Assembly (NCBI GenBank): GCA_019828595.1
Contig: JAHQRK010000040.1
Coordinates: 124,001 to 188,000, forward strand
Reading direction: 5' to 3'
DNA length: 64,000 nucleotides
DNA from: Aphanomyces cochlioides
Lineage: Eukaryota; Oomycota; Saprolegniomycetes; Saprolegniales; Verrucalvaceae
The position numbers and the translations under genes are program-made. Below, one piece after another: positions 33,483 through 44,264 of this stretch (position 1 is its first letter; each line of letters starts with the position of its first letter). The notes beneath the pieces were generated by a model. It saw only the letters and a program-made list of their open reading frames with translations. It ran no database searches and had not been told where the DNA came from.

Positions 33483-35244
33483 ATGGAGTTCCATCCATCG
33501 CGGTTGCTTCTCCTGCGTGATGGACGAACAATAGGCGGGTTCCAGCTTGCAGGTGGCACGTCGAAGGCACAGTTGAGACACACAGCGTGTCTGGTTGTCG
33601 AAACGAACGGTAGTTGCTTTTCGTACTTCTCGACTCAAACTATGGCGACATCAACATCAGTGCAACGATTCAGCTGTGCGTCGTGTCCTTCAATCCATGT
33701 GCCTCTTCTACGTCAAGTGCTCGAATTCCGCAACAAGCACGCATTGAGTCATGGTTTGTATCTTCACCAGCATCATCTTCTTCCATCGAAACTCCAATGG
33801 CGATCTGGCGTTCGACCATCATTGCATGAACCGATTGTCTTGCGATGGCAGTGTGGAACGTACTCGGTTTCCCGCATGGACACGGAAGATGGATTGCGTA
33901 TCAAATCACTGGACGGCACGGCCTCTGTCACTCTATCCAAGACGGGCCATCATTTCCAAGCATGGTTTCTCGTCCCAGTCGAATCCCACGCCTCAGAGAC
34001 GACAGCACGAACCGATCGATACCTCGTTACGCGCGTGGAGCAAGTCTTCTTCTGTGAAAACATTCCCAAGGCATTCGAGTTTCCGTGTCAAGTGCTACTA
34101 GCGGTACAGGATGCAAGAAGGAATGGTCAGTCCCTCGTTGATATGTCATCAGTGGCTCCAACGTCATCGTACATCTCGACGTTCCTACCACTGAACCACG
34201 CATTCTTTGCGCGGCCCAAATGGACATCCTTCGTCGATTCCAAAGAAGCGCTCTCTGAAGTCGACATCTTCCAACTCTGCCGTCTCCCTTCCAAACCAGC
34301 AACGACTCTCATGGTGCCTCTCGCTGTCGAATGGACTCCTGCCGCCACATTTCACATCATTCAGCGACGTGATTCCTGTGTCGTTGTCCATGTACTTATT
34401 CTCCTCGTCTTCTACTTCTAACTTTATCCATTAGGCGCAAGTACATGCCGACCTGTCGTCCATTTCGCTCATAAATGGGATTTACCACCACCAGCGAGGC
34501 GACAAAGATCACTGCTACACGAAAATGTCCGTGCCGCCAAGACCTCCCTTTCAAGGCAATCAAGCGTACGATCTAGTTGATATATGCCTCAACATGGAGC
34601 GGCTCAGTGAAAATCTCCTGACTACATTGTCCTCATCTTCGTCCAAGATGCTAGACACTCAAGTAGTATCGCAACTGAACTCTTGCCTCATTGATTTTCT
34701 AGGCGGCAGTGCCCCCCAACCAAGTGTTGGAAGATCACATGACTAATATTGGTCGATTTCGTGCATTTGGCGACGGCCGTGTTCGCATTGTCTTTTCAGA
34801 TCGGACGATTCTGTCAATGGATCGAGATGCGCGCTTTTGTTCACTTTTTCTCCCGTCGGGCACTACAGAGACGCTTTCTGTCATGAATCCACGTCCAGAG
34901 CACGAGAGGTGAATACAATACGAAATGTGCTTTGTCTCATTGATATCGCTAGATATATTGTGGCGGCGTTGAGCTTTCAGCAATGGGTATTTCGATCTCC
35001 CGGTGAACGAGCAGAGTACATGGCTCGCTTGAAACGCCAACAGGAGACCGTAGAAGCCGAACTTCGCAAGACGACGACGTTTATGGCTGATATTCCAGTC
35101 GTTTCACCTGGAAATATCGACAGTGTCCAAGGAATCCTCGACGCAACGTCGGCACATATCCATCAAGTTCACCAGACGCTGCTTCGACATGGCAAATTGG
35201 AAAATGACTCGTCTAATTATGATCCACCAATCAAATATCGTTAA
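33483..35244 (+). CDS. C5orf34-like protein
   Basis: Homologue of the little-studied animal C5orf34 family; no established biochemical function. Start MEFHPSRLLLLRDGRTIGGF. Family-like blocks: LLRQVLEFRNKHA; MDTEDGLRIKSLDGTASVTL with HHFQAWFLVPV; NGIYHHQRGD-like residues before YDLVDICLNMERLSENLL; NIGRFRAFGDGRVRIVFSDR with TILSMDRDARFCSLFLPSG; and MNPRPEHER followed by a helical end (LKRQQETVEAELRKTTTFMA). The repeated DGRVRIVFSDRT-type strand pattern at both ends is what I recognise. At least five exons; internal splice sites were not all resolved. The stop is at 35242-35244. Confidence 0.62.
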
Positions 35245-35290
35245 TTCTTAATTCTTGCCTTTGATTGGTTAATTTTATAAATCGGAATTT
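35215..35290. promoter_or_regulatory. Opposed CCAATCAAA / TTTGATTGG boxes before the MGRN1-like gene
   Basis: CCACCAATCAAATAT and CCTTTGATTGGTTAAT sit about 35 bp apart in opposite orientation, 45-90 bp before the ATG at 35311. The first box overlaps the end of the upstream coding region. Confidence 0.42.
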
Positions 35291-35310
35291 AAAAAGACAG
35301 TTCGACGACC

Positions 35311-36649
35311 ATGACGACGGCAACAAGCAGAGTCCCTCCAGCTCTCGATGTTGAGCTCCAGAATGTCCTCTCGCTCGTCATTGCCTGTGCGTTGATTGCA
35401 TGGTGCATGCGGATTTACGGCCTTCACAAACAGCTCTTGGAAGTCCAGCTAGCTCTCAACAAGAACCATGTAAGCCCGGATATTTCTAGCTCGTTCACGC
35501 CTGTCGGTTCTAGGTCGCGTACGTCCCGAACGTCGGTCCAAGGTAAATTTTCAGTCAGTGGTTGCTTCTATAGCATGTGTGTAGCTTGCATTTGCTGGAA
35601 ACCATGTCGATGATCCATCTTCAGCAATTTCTCCGGCAACAAGACCAAATTGCGAGTTTCAAAATGGCTAAACTCGTCGCGCCGTTTGATATCGTCTCCA
35701 ATAGCATCAAATATACTGCTGGTACACTGACTCTAGCGGCTAGATCGCTCATCTTGTGGCGTAGGAGAGAGCACTGACGTGAAAGGATTCTCGTTTGACT
35801 TTCAAACATCAGTCCCGTGCTCTGTCCAAGTTTACTGGGGCGTTTCTCCCTCCGACGCGACGAAATTCACCAAAAGGCCTGCTCAAAACACCAACCCTGC
35901 CGTGAAGTCACCATCCTCTCGTCCTGCTTCGTGGTTCAAGAGCAAGAAATCAGCCAAAACTGAGCTCGAACAGCAAGAACAAGGACTGCAAGAACTCTCG
36001 CCAGTCCTTGGCTCGCCTTTAGAGTCACCAACCGACGGCGATAACTCGTTAGCAACCATTGAAACCACAGAACGCCTCCTGTCCGTCCATTTCCATAAAT
36101 ATGGCCTCGTTCTCACTCTTTCCTGTAGATTCCACTGCGATGAAGACGGCGCCAAAGTTTCCAAGACGTATTCCGTCTCACACACATTGCCGGCGTTGCC
36201 AGCGACATCGAAAGCCATCATCGTGCTGCGAACTCTTCTTCCGTCGTTGTCGCATCCTCCTCCTCGCGTCCAAGTCGTCATTCATAAGGACAGGGACACT
36301 CCAGAAGACGGCCGCGACCAAATCCAAGACACAGTGACAGCTCAGACGATTGTCCTCGACTTGTCATCAGTGTCTACGACTATCTCAAGTCGTACGTACA
36401 CCACCGAAGCCGGCTCTTCGTTTGCCGCTCATGTATGTCACCCGTTCCGACGTCCTCATGGCAATGACACCTTCATAGGACATTTTCGGCGCGGACGAAT
36501 TTGTCGAGTGCTCCATTTGCCTCGAGGACCCGACGAATGTCATCATTTTGCCTTGCCGTCATTTTTGCATCTGCGAGACGTGCCTGAAAGAAATCGACGC
36601 CTGTCCAATCTGCCGCGCCAAGTTTGCGTCGTACGTTGTCCACAAGTAG
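35311..36649 (+). CDS. MGRN1/RNF157-type RING E3 ligase with N-terminal membrane segment
   Basis: Ubiquitin ligase of the mahogunin class. Start MTTATSRVPPALDVELQNVL, followed by a hydrophobic stretch LSLVIACALIAWCMRIYGLH that predicts a membrane anchor; the animal MGRN1 protein lacks one. Short exons (joins near 35469/35514 and 35722/35769) lead to the beta-rich MGRN1 domain (NSIKYTAGESTDVKGFSFDF, SVPCSVQVYWG). A Ser/Lys-rich linker follows, then YSVSHTLPALP and VQVVIHKDRD. The last exon (from 36479) encodes a C3HC4 RING: CSICLEDPTNVIILPCRHFC, ICETCLKEIDACPICRAKF. The stop is TAG at 36647-36649. Convergent with the acyltransferase gene 115 bp away. Confidence 0.8.
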
Positions 36650-36764
36650 AGTCGTGAGCAATGGATCTGCTATTTAACTCCAAACCACCGCGCGCTCTCA
36701 AGCAGTCTTTGACTTCTGCGTGGTCATGATGGACCAGAGGAATGTGCCTAGAGAATGCAATTCG

Positions 36765-38022
36765 TCACGCTAGGTGCAAGTGGATTGATAGCTTACTTGG
36801 AAACCAGACGACAAGAAGCAATGGCGAGCTGACAAGACCAACGATTGCCGACACCCACAGCTTGAAAATTCCCAACTTGGACGTCTGTGGTCGCAAGACG
36901 TGCCAATCTTGTTCTTGCTTGGACGCAAAGGCCTACAGGAACACACGCAAGTCACGACGAGAGATCGAGGAGATCTACGTACGCCTTGTGCGATAAATTC
37001 GTCCAAGAGTGCTTCCTTTTCACGCCACATGCCGTCGAGATACGCTTGTTCCTTGCCAGCAACCTCATCATAGCTGACCTTTTTACCATGGAGGTAGATT
37101 TTATCGACGGGTGTGCCCCAAATGAGCGACGACATGGATGGCACGCCCAAATCTCGCAGTCTCGAATAGCCCATTGCGGTCGTTGGTACTTCGCCACTGT
37201 AGGATGGATACGAGAGTGTCAGGTCGTAAATGTCGGGCTTGACGCCTTGCGTAGCACCAAGCATCGTTTCGAACCCGGCAGTTCGAGGCAAGAGCAGTCT
37301 TTCGAGATGCGGTCGGTTTGTTGTCTTGGCAAAGCGATGCGATTTCACCATCGATTCCGTGTTGATGGTCGTGCCTTCCGGGAAGAGAAGCATCCAAAAT
37401 GGAAAATCCTCAAAGCGCGCCATGTGCTGTGCGACGTGACGACTGTCATGGTCCAAATTGCGCTTCACATATAAAAACTCCATGAGGTAGAGCCCCCAAC
37501 CGAAGACGGGAACATATTTGAGCTCATCCTTGAGGCAAATCTTGACGTTCCCGCCGCCTCCTTGTCGACGCATGACTACAAATACGTGGAATATGAGGCC
37601 AATAAACATGGGTTTTAGCTTACATTCCCAGAGGAACCACCAGTCGGCATCAACTTGATGGTTGCATACAATAATTGCAGGTTTGGTCGTGTCTGTCGGC
37701 AACTGTCCTCTATGTCATCGCATCGTGAGGTGGGTAAGATCCAGGAAGGGACATACGTAACAACAATGTCTGTCTTGGGAAACACACACGCGATGACATC
37801 AATCCATGCCGTTTGAACCATTCCCCTAGAGGATCCCAAGACAAGTTAGAACGAGCGAGAGCGATCATGATGGACGTACATGTAGCTTCGGTAGAGATCC
37901 ATGCTATAGAACCGAAAGGCGAGGTAGATGACGCATTCAAACGAGAAGAAGACCACCATGTTCGTCAAAAGCCACGTGACTGTTAAGGGCAGCACGAGCG
38001 TCGCACGCAGCGAGGATGCCAT
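36765..38022 (-). CDS. PlsC-family lysophospholipid acyltransferase
   Basis: Membrane acyltransferase of the AGPAT/LCLAT1 type, transferring acyl-CoA to lysophosphatidate or a related lysolipid at the ER. ATG 38022 gives MASSLRATLVLPLTVTWLLT and a first membrane segment. Exon 2 adds MVQTAWIDVIACVFPKTDIV. The catalytic block I, NHQVDADW (H-x4-D), follows in PAIIVCNHQVDADWWFLWEC. Block II-like KYVPVFGWGLYLMEFLYVKR, block III FPEGTT and acceptor loop PRTAGFETML are present. The last exon encodes AFASKQEQDWHVLRPQTSKL and a C-terminal membrane segment (WVSAIVGLVSSPLLLVVWF), with the stop at 36765-36767. All key residues intact; exact substrate unknown. Confidence 0.85.
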
Positions 38023-38993
38023 GACAGAGTGCTCTAGATGTCGCGAATTGGATAATGATCGGACACGTGACTTCTATCGTCTTCGTCGTCAACATCCATC
38101 CAAGTTTCCTCCCATCATCTCCATCAGATGTCAAATCATCAACGGTGAATGCCTCACCAATGGGAAACATAAAAAGGTGAATAAAAATAAAATCAATTTC
38201 AGAATTAAAATTTCCATAATTCACTCAATAAAAATAGACAGCTCAGCAATTGCAACGTTTTTTGCTCGAGAATATTTACCATGAAAAGAACAATGAGTTT
38301 GCGGTGATGCTTCGTGTCTGTCAAGTGCAGAAACAGCAGTCGAAACAAGGATCGCCTATCAACGTATCGAATAATATTCGATAACGTCGAAAATTCGAAT
38401 TCATCGAAATTCTGGGTGATAATATCCTGACAATTAATATATTGTATAAAATGATATATTATTTTATTAAACAGTTTCCCTTTGTGAAATGCATCGACAA
38501 CTCAAAGTACAATGAAATATGCTCTGTAAGTTGCTCGTCAACTTACAGAGCATATTTCATTGTACTTTGAGTTGAGATGTCTTCGTTTAAAAAGGTGATT
38601 GCGAAGGGAATTCACCTGTTGACGTTTGTTTGAAGTGTGGCAACGAAGGTGCAAGTTCGTGCTGTTGTTTGTATACCTATGATAATTAATAATTTAATAT
38701 CAGACGGAATACATTCAGTGCACCTATGCAAACTCAGTGGATCTACAGTGAATCTCTACTGCAGCTTAGGCTGGCGCGGTGCAAGCAAAGAACGTTGTGC
38801 ATGTGATTATACTGGTGCCTGGCAACCAGTCTGGTCAGAATCTCTCTGCATCAATTCATGGATACCTTCGAAATTCTATTTTTAGAGATCAATTGATACA
38901 GTAAACACATTTTGTATCAAAATTTCTCACCAGACTCACCTGGTGAATCGAGAAACTGCAGCAGTTTCGAAAAAGCCGAAAAGGGCGCCAAAG
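38023..38993. other. AT-rich intergenic region with two palindromes
   Basis: Between divergent genes. Contains TATCGAATAATATTCGATA (38365-38383) and a perfect 36-bp-arm hairpin (38498-38574). A short plus-strand open frame (38637-38885) has no domain signal. Confidence 0.5.
38498..38574. repeat. Perfect 36-bp inverted repeat with 5-nt loop
   Basis: The left arm 38498-38533 begins CAACTCAAAGTACAATGAAA. After CTCGT the right arm 38539-38574 is its exact reverse complement. A transcript from either strand would form an uninterrupted 36-bp stem. Confidence 0.9.
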
Positions 38994-40933
38994 ATGAAGA
39001 GTCTCGTCCAGCGCCTATCCCCGGGAAAGAGCAAGTCCATGAAGGCCCTTGGGACGGGAACGTTCAATGCGCCAGAGAATTCACGAGATGGAAGTGGAGA
39101 GGTCGCCGTGGAGCTCATGGTTGACCGCATCGTCGTGCAAGACGGAAACGAGGGAGACATCAAGGGGCTCTTCTTCAACGAAGTAAATGCGTATCGTGCC
39201 AATGCGATCTCATCATGCAACGTAGATTGCTGAAATCGAATGGAATTATGAGAAATCGTCCGTAAAGTTCAAAGACGTCAACGACAATCACCTCCTCGTG
39301 ACCCTCGCGACGCTCTCCCAGGTTTGTACACAACGCAGAATTGTACTCAAGTGTTTTGATGCAGTTTGAAGCGAGTCTAGCAACAGCTCTTCGTGACACC
39401 AAAGTAACCCCGGCCATGACTTACATTGGTGTTTTTGCTGGCACCAAACAGCCCCGCATTTTACAACAGCGGCGAGCGACCCTTCTCCCTCAAGGGTTCT
39501 CTCAGCCAAAACTTTCCCCTGCAAAGCGCCGTGAGCTTCTCTTGGCTGACCGACCACCTCGCACGGATCCAGTTCGGGAAAACCTCTTCTGGGAATACAT
39601 TCGCACAGGTGGCATGACTTTCAGTGTTACGGATGCCTCATCTTCGGCTGTGATGCTTGTCTGCTCGGATCATCATATCATTATGTCATCGCCACCATCA
39701 GACGATCGCATAATTCCATACTTTGACATTTTATCGTGCAAGAAGGAGCAAGATCAGGTAGTAGGTATCTTTAGTCCAATTACCCCTCACACTTGTGCAG
39801 TGCATTGAGCTTAAGCTTCAATCTGGCGAGTCCTTCAAGCTTAGTGGAACCGGTATGCCCACCACCCCATTCATCTTTGAGCACTCGAATAGTCTCGCAT
39901 CATCTTTGCCAAGTCGTATGGTTCTACATAAACCAAAGATCGATAATTCCAGCATCTCCGTACGGGCGTCAAGTTTATAAACCCTCCGTCGACAATGCAG
40001 CACTACAACCTGCATTCGTTGTCAATTCGACTATCAAGCATCAAGGTCCTTTATCCAAGACTGCTAGCGAAGGCTTTCATCTCACGCAGTCGTGGAAGAA
40101 AAAGCACGCATGTGTATATGATACACCTTTGGTACTCCTTCATTAGTGATTGATATACTGAGCTATTTAGGGTGCATGGTTGTGCTACTACGACTCGGTA
40201 GCGCACATGCAAGAAAAGGGCTCAAAATCTATCGATCTTTGCTCAGTCGTGTGTATCCGCCCTCAGTCTGCTGTGGCAGATGCACCTAAACTTGCGTTCG
40301 ATATCGTAACACTCTATCGAACGTGGAGCTTTTGTGCAAACGACGAGGCTGACTACAACGCGTGGCTTCAAGTACATACTTTGCGTTCGACATATTGCTT
40401 GACTCAAACTAGATCTTGGGGGATTACGTCGACCGAACGACTGCTTTGGTGCCGGATGTTCCATTGGCATGTGAGGTCAAGCTAGTGCAGCACGCAACAG
40501 CTGGTGATACCACCGCGACGCTTAGCATCGCAGCCCATGGCGTAGATGTGATCAGCGGCCCAGGGCCCTCATTTCTGGAGACTTGGTATTACACGGATAT
40601 CCACAAGTACGCTTGACGAACATTTTCTTCACCAAGCTTTAATGTAGATGGTCTCTCGTACTCGAACCAACCCCTGCGTTGTTCTTGAGCTGCTTCGTTG
40701 ACGACCAATGCACTACGGCAAGCGAATTCCTCTTCCAAACCAAAAATGCCGCAGCTTTGTGCCAGGCGATTGAATTTCACGTTGCAAAGTGCCTAGCCAA
40801 AGTCGATATTCTTATCGAAGACATACCACCACCACCAATCCCATCATTCGTGAATCGCGTCCACAAGGTCAAGAAGATTGTCATCCCATCGCTGGAGATT
40901 CATCACGTTCGTCGTGTCATTGCAACTCAATAA
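38994..40933 (+). CDS. PH-domain protein of unknown function
   Basis: Multi-exon signalling-type protein. Start MKSLVQRLSPGKSKSMKALG at 38994; upstream coding exons cannot be excluded. Early exons encode beta-rich segments (VAVELMVDRIVVQDGNEGDI, EWNYEKSSVKFKDVNDNHLL, GVFAGTKQPRI ... YFDILSCKKEQDQ) that may be a divergent PH-like fold. A clear PH domain follows: LTQSWKKKHACVYDTPLGAW, LCYYDSVAHMQEKGSKSIDL, LAFDIVTLYRTWSFCANDEA, DYNAWLQ. The remainder (VPLACEVKLVQHATAGDTTA, VAKCLAKVDILIEDIPPPPI) has no family I know. PH domains bind phosphoinositides or proteins; no partner is visible. The stop lies 90 bp from the TSTD2-like gene, convergent. Confidence 0.6.
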
Positions 40934-41022
40934 ATCCACTCAACAATGTCAAGGTCAAGTAGGTTGTCTCGTTTATCGTTTCCAATTCTGAAACATGTCC
41001 CTCAGTTCTCGAGAATTTCTTC

Positions 41023-42150
41023 CTAAGCGATGACTGCCTTTTGTATTGCATCAAGACTTGCTTGTATTGCATCCATTTGTTTTCGTATGGACCGCCGATG
41101 TCCTTTCTCCTTCGGCCCTATACTGGCCGTGAGTTTGGATTCCAAGCCAGCTAGCTTGAGCGCAAGATCGTCCACTGTTCCTTGGCCCATCCATGCATGG
41201 TCGTCGCAAAACACAGGACGGTCGAGTTTGTCGTCGCAGGCGGTGCAAAGCATGACATGCATGCGGCAGTAGCTGCATCGAATGCCAGAAATGACATCAT
41301 GGGCACTGTCGCATCCTTGGCAATGACCGACAACTTGGTCATTCGACGAAGACATGGCAACACCTACTCAAATCTGGTGACGAATACATGAAACAAAAGA
41401 CAGATACGCTGGTCAAAGACAAAGTTTTTGCCGACAAATGCACCTCCGTCGGGAAAAGCTTCGAGGTATCGATGGATTCCGCCCTGCAACTGATAGACAT
41501 TGGAGAGACCAAGGTGTTTCAGGTACGCCGATGCCTTTTCGCATCGGATGCCGCCGGTGCAGTACATGAGAATGGAGTCCTTGGTCTGCAATTCCTCCAA
41601 GTGATCACGGACCCACTGCGGAAATTGTCCAAAGCGTCGCGTGGATGGGTTCATGGCATTCTTGAAATGGCCAATGCTACACGCAGATGAGCTCCAGCAC
41701 AAGTCGACGACCCAACTTGTATTCGTAGTTATTGCGCACATCAATCACAGCGGCGTTGGTGGTAGATTCCAACGCGGCGTGAAACTCTTCCGGCTTGAGA
41801 TGGATGCCAGTGTCAGAGACACGACACTCATCGTCGGGCAATTCGATCGACACGATCTCTTTGACACGGCGAATGAGCAAGTCGTTGAATGGCAGCTCGT
41901 CGGCAGTGCTGAGCTTCCAGTCAACGTCTGAAAAGGGTTGAGATGCCATGGCGTCAATGTAGGCTTGAATGCTCTCTGGTGTGCCACCGAGTGTGCCGTT
42001 GATACCTTCTTCAGAGAGACGGACACGACCAGAGAGGCTAAGCGAGGCACAGAGATCTTGTTGGAATGCGATTGTTGCTTCGACCTCATCTTCCGTGAGG
42101 TTCACGTAGCGGTAGTAGAGCACGACTTGGAAAGGACCCGTGGTTGGCAT
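41023..42150 (-). CDS. TSTD2/TrhO-type rhodanese protein
   Basis: Related to bacterial TrhO, which hydroxylates uridine 34 of tRNA, and to animal TSTD2. Start MPTTGPFQVVLYYRYVNLTE. N-terminal acylphosphatase-like domain: QDLCASLSLSGRVRLSEEGI, NGTLGGTPESIQAYIDAM, WKLSTADELPFNDLLIRRVK. Rhodanese domain: VIDVRNNYEYNIGHFKNAMN across a small intron, then catalytic loop YCTGGIRCEKASAYLK and LQGGIHRYLEAFPDGGAFVG. A final exon after FVFDQR adds three CxxC pairs (CQGC, CSYC, CTAC), a zinc-binding end as in TSTD2, then a helical tail. All active-site residues are present. tRNA modification is inferred from the family. Confidence 0.85.
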
Positions 42151-42408
42151 CTTGCAACTTGTTGGAAATGCAAAGTTTGGACCAATGGGACAAAATACCG
42201 CTATAATTTTAAATACTTTTTAAATCACACGTACGATTTTAAATACATGTGAGATCGAGTTGAAGCATACAAAAGGATATTTTTAAAACTATTTTAAATA
42301 TTCTAAATGTGATTCAAGCGTGCGAATGCTCTTTCCTTCTATTTTTAAAATATTTTTTAAAATTGATCTTTTACAAAAGAGTATTTTGAAAGATTTTCAA
42401 AATCGTGT

Positions 42409-43308
42409 TCAAAACACATCCGACAAGTAGATGACCATGTTGTCCCAGACGGTTGCATCAACGGCATTCAACTCCTCCGAGACCCAGGCGAACTCATCGA
42501 CTTGAGGCGGTGGAATCACCTTCTCCTGCTTCATTTCAGCAGCTCGCATGGCCCCATTCTTTCTCCCGTCGTTTGCCTTACTCTTGAGCTTCAACAAAGG
42601 ACATTTCCGGGGTGGCGATGGCGGCGGTGGCGGTGGCTGCACCTTGTCCACTTGCGGCTACACAACTCCATATTGATGTTTGCGACAGTCTATGGACGTA
42701 CCTTGATGTTCGAATACCAATGGTTCTTGATTGCATTGTCCGTGCTACCATATCCGTCATGTTCTATCGTCCACGACACGAAGCTTACCGTCCTGGCAAT
42801 GCTTTGGTAATCAAGGCCCATCGATTGCCATAGCGTGCTTGCATCTCTCGAAGTACAGCATCTTCCCTTGGTTCCCATGGTCCTTTCTTGATCGACGGGT
42901 TCAAATGATTGTGCCATCTACGTCCCCTCCATCACCATCTCTCCTGCAATCCTCCATGCTCACCTTTCTCGACATTGCTTGCCATTACGCCCTGCAATGT
43001 ACGATGAGATGAGTCCCCATCGCTTTGGTCCAAGTCGAGCTACAGTCTCGAGCAACAAGTCGTCCTCAAACGCCAGCCAGGGTCGTTTACTCTTGGCATG
43101 ACACGTCTGCAGCTCATGCCATCGGTCGCAGCAATCTTGCGCACTGCGTTGTGAAAACGTAGCGCTGACAACTCGCCATCGCCGTGCGCCATATTTCGCG
43201 ACTGCAGCTCGGAGTTTTTCGTCCTACAAGGTCATTATGGTCGTTGGCAACGAGCAGTTTGCAGCTTACTTCCTCGGGCAGCCAGTTTCGGGCGTTGGCT
43301 TGGCTCAT
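42409..43308 (-). CDS. Three-repeat MYB transcription factor (MYB3R type)
   Basis: Nuclear DNA-binding regulator. Start MSQANARNWLPEED. R1: EDEKLRAAVAKYGARRWRVV and SQRSAQDCCDRWHELQ. R2: RPWLAFEDDLLLETVARLGP, KRWGLISSYIAGRNGKQCRE, RWHNHLNP. R3: KKGPWEPREDAVLREMQARY, GNRWALITKALPGRTDNAIK, NHWYSNIK. The R1 first Trp and all R2/R3 core Trp residues are present apart from conservative changes. Splices at LPEE/DEK, CRERW/HNH, LPGR/TDN and SNIK/PQVD (introns of about 43-50 nt) are in frame. A short tail has a poly-Pro run, a basic patch and an acidic end (LNAVDATVWDNMVIYLSDVF). Three-repeat MYBs often act on cell-cycle genes in other eukaryotes. Divergent from the Cys-rich gene, 110 bp between ATGs. 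Confidence 0.88.
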
Positions 43309-43417
43309 TGCAAGTTGGCAACTGAACGAGTCGCATTCTCTTCGGCTTTTGATGGAATTTGACCACGTCAAGACAGATTGTTCTGTCAAAGTGTTATATT
43401 TAGACCACATCGTCTCC

Positions 43418-44258
43418 ATGGCGGCGCGATGCTCGCTCTGCCAGCACGTCTACGCTTCCGGCGTCGAACCAGCCACCGGCAATGTCCCTCTTTCCCTCTC
43501 TCCTTCGTGTAGCTCACCGAGGCGGCGTGTAGGATATCTGGCTCGCGCGAAAGATGTTTCGAGCGCGGCATCGCATGCAAGACTCTGTCGCAGCGGCCAT
43601 GTACGGCGGCATGGAAATTCTGTCCGATGCACACTGCGGCGCAGATAGTCCGCCACAGAGCGTCCAAGTGTGTCGCTTTTGCTCACAGGTTCGTCAATGC
43701 TCAAGCTACGATGGGGACTGACTAGCATGACAGTTTATCGCGTCGAATGGAAGCGACGATCTCAAGAAGATTGACGAGACGCGGCATGTTCTCTTGGCTC
43801 ACTCGACCACACGCCATCCATGCTCCGCGAGTCTTGTGATCCGACATGCTGCAGGTTCATTGACGAAAGCAAATAGTTGCCTGAAGAGACTTTGCATAGG
43901 AACAAGCGTCCAAGCTGATTCCAATGCGCTGCGATACCTTCCCAATGACATGAATCGAGTCCTGGCCATTCGACCATCCACGTCGTCCGATGCCAAGCCA
44001 GTCAACTTGCAACGCCAACAGATTCGCGAAACGCGGCTCTTCACCCGAGAATCGCGAAGAAAAACTCGAGCAGAGCATCCTGGACGACGTCTTCAAGCGC
44101 CCATGCTGGCATTTCCAGAGGAGCCGTCACCACCGACAATAAATTTGACGACAAGAGCTCCGTCAGCGGCGAAGCGAGGGACACTAGTGGTGAAAAGAGT
44201 AGGGAGGTTCCAGAGACAAGAGATTGCATTTCCATCCTTACACGAGAATAAAAGTTGA
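43418..44258 (+). CDS. Cys-rich hypothetical protein
   Basis: Unrecognised gene. ATG 43418 gives MAARCSLCQHVYASGVEPAT. A 48-nt intron joins to GNDIWLARKMFRARHRMQDS, then VAAAMYGGMEILSDAHCGAD and VQVCRFCSQ. The next exon reads FIASNGSDDLKKIDETRHVL. The CSLC...CRFC pairs suggest one zinc site. The last part (about 43910-44258) is open in the chosen frame (SNALRYLPNDMNRVLAIRPS), but other frames there also look protein-like, so the 3' structure and the stop at 44258 are uncertain. On this model the stop lies 6 bp from the AMP deaminase stop on the other strand. Confidence 0.5.
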
Positions 44259-44264
44259 AGTCGT

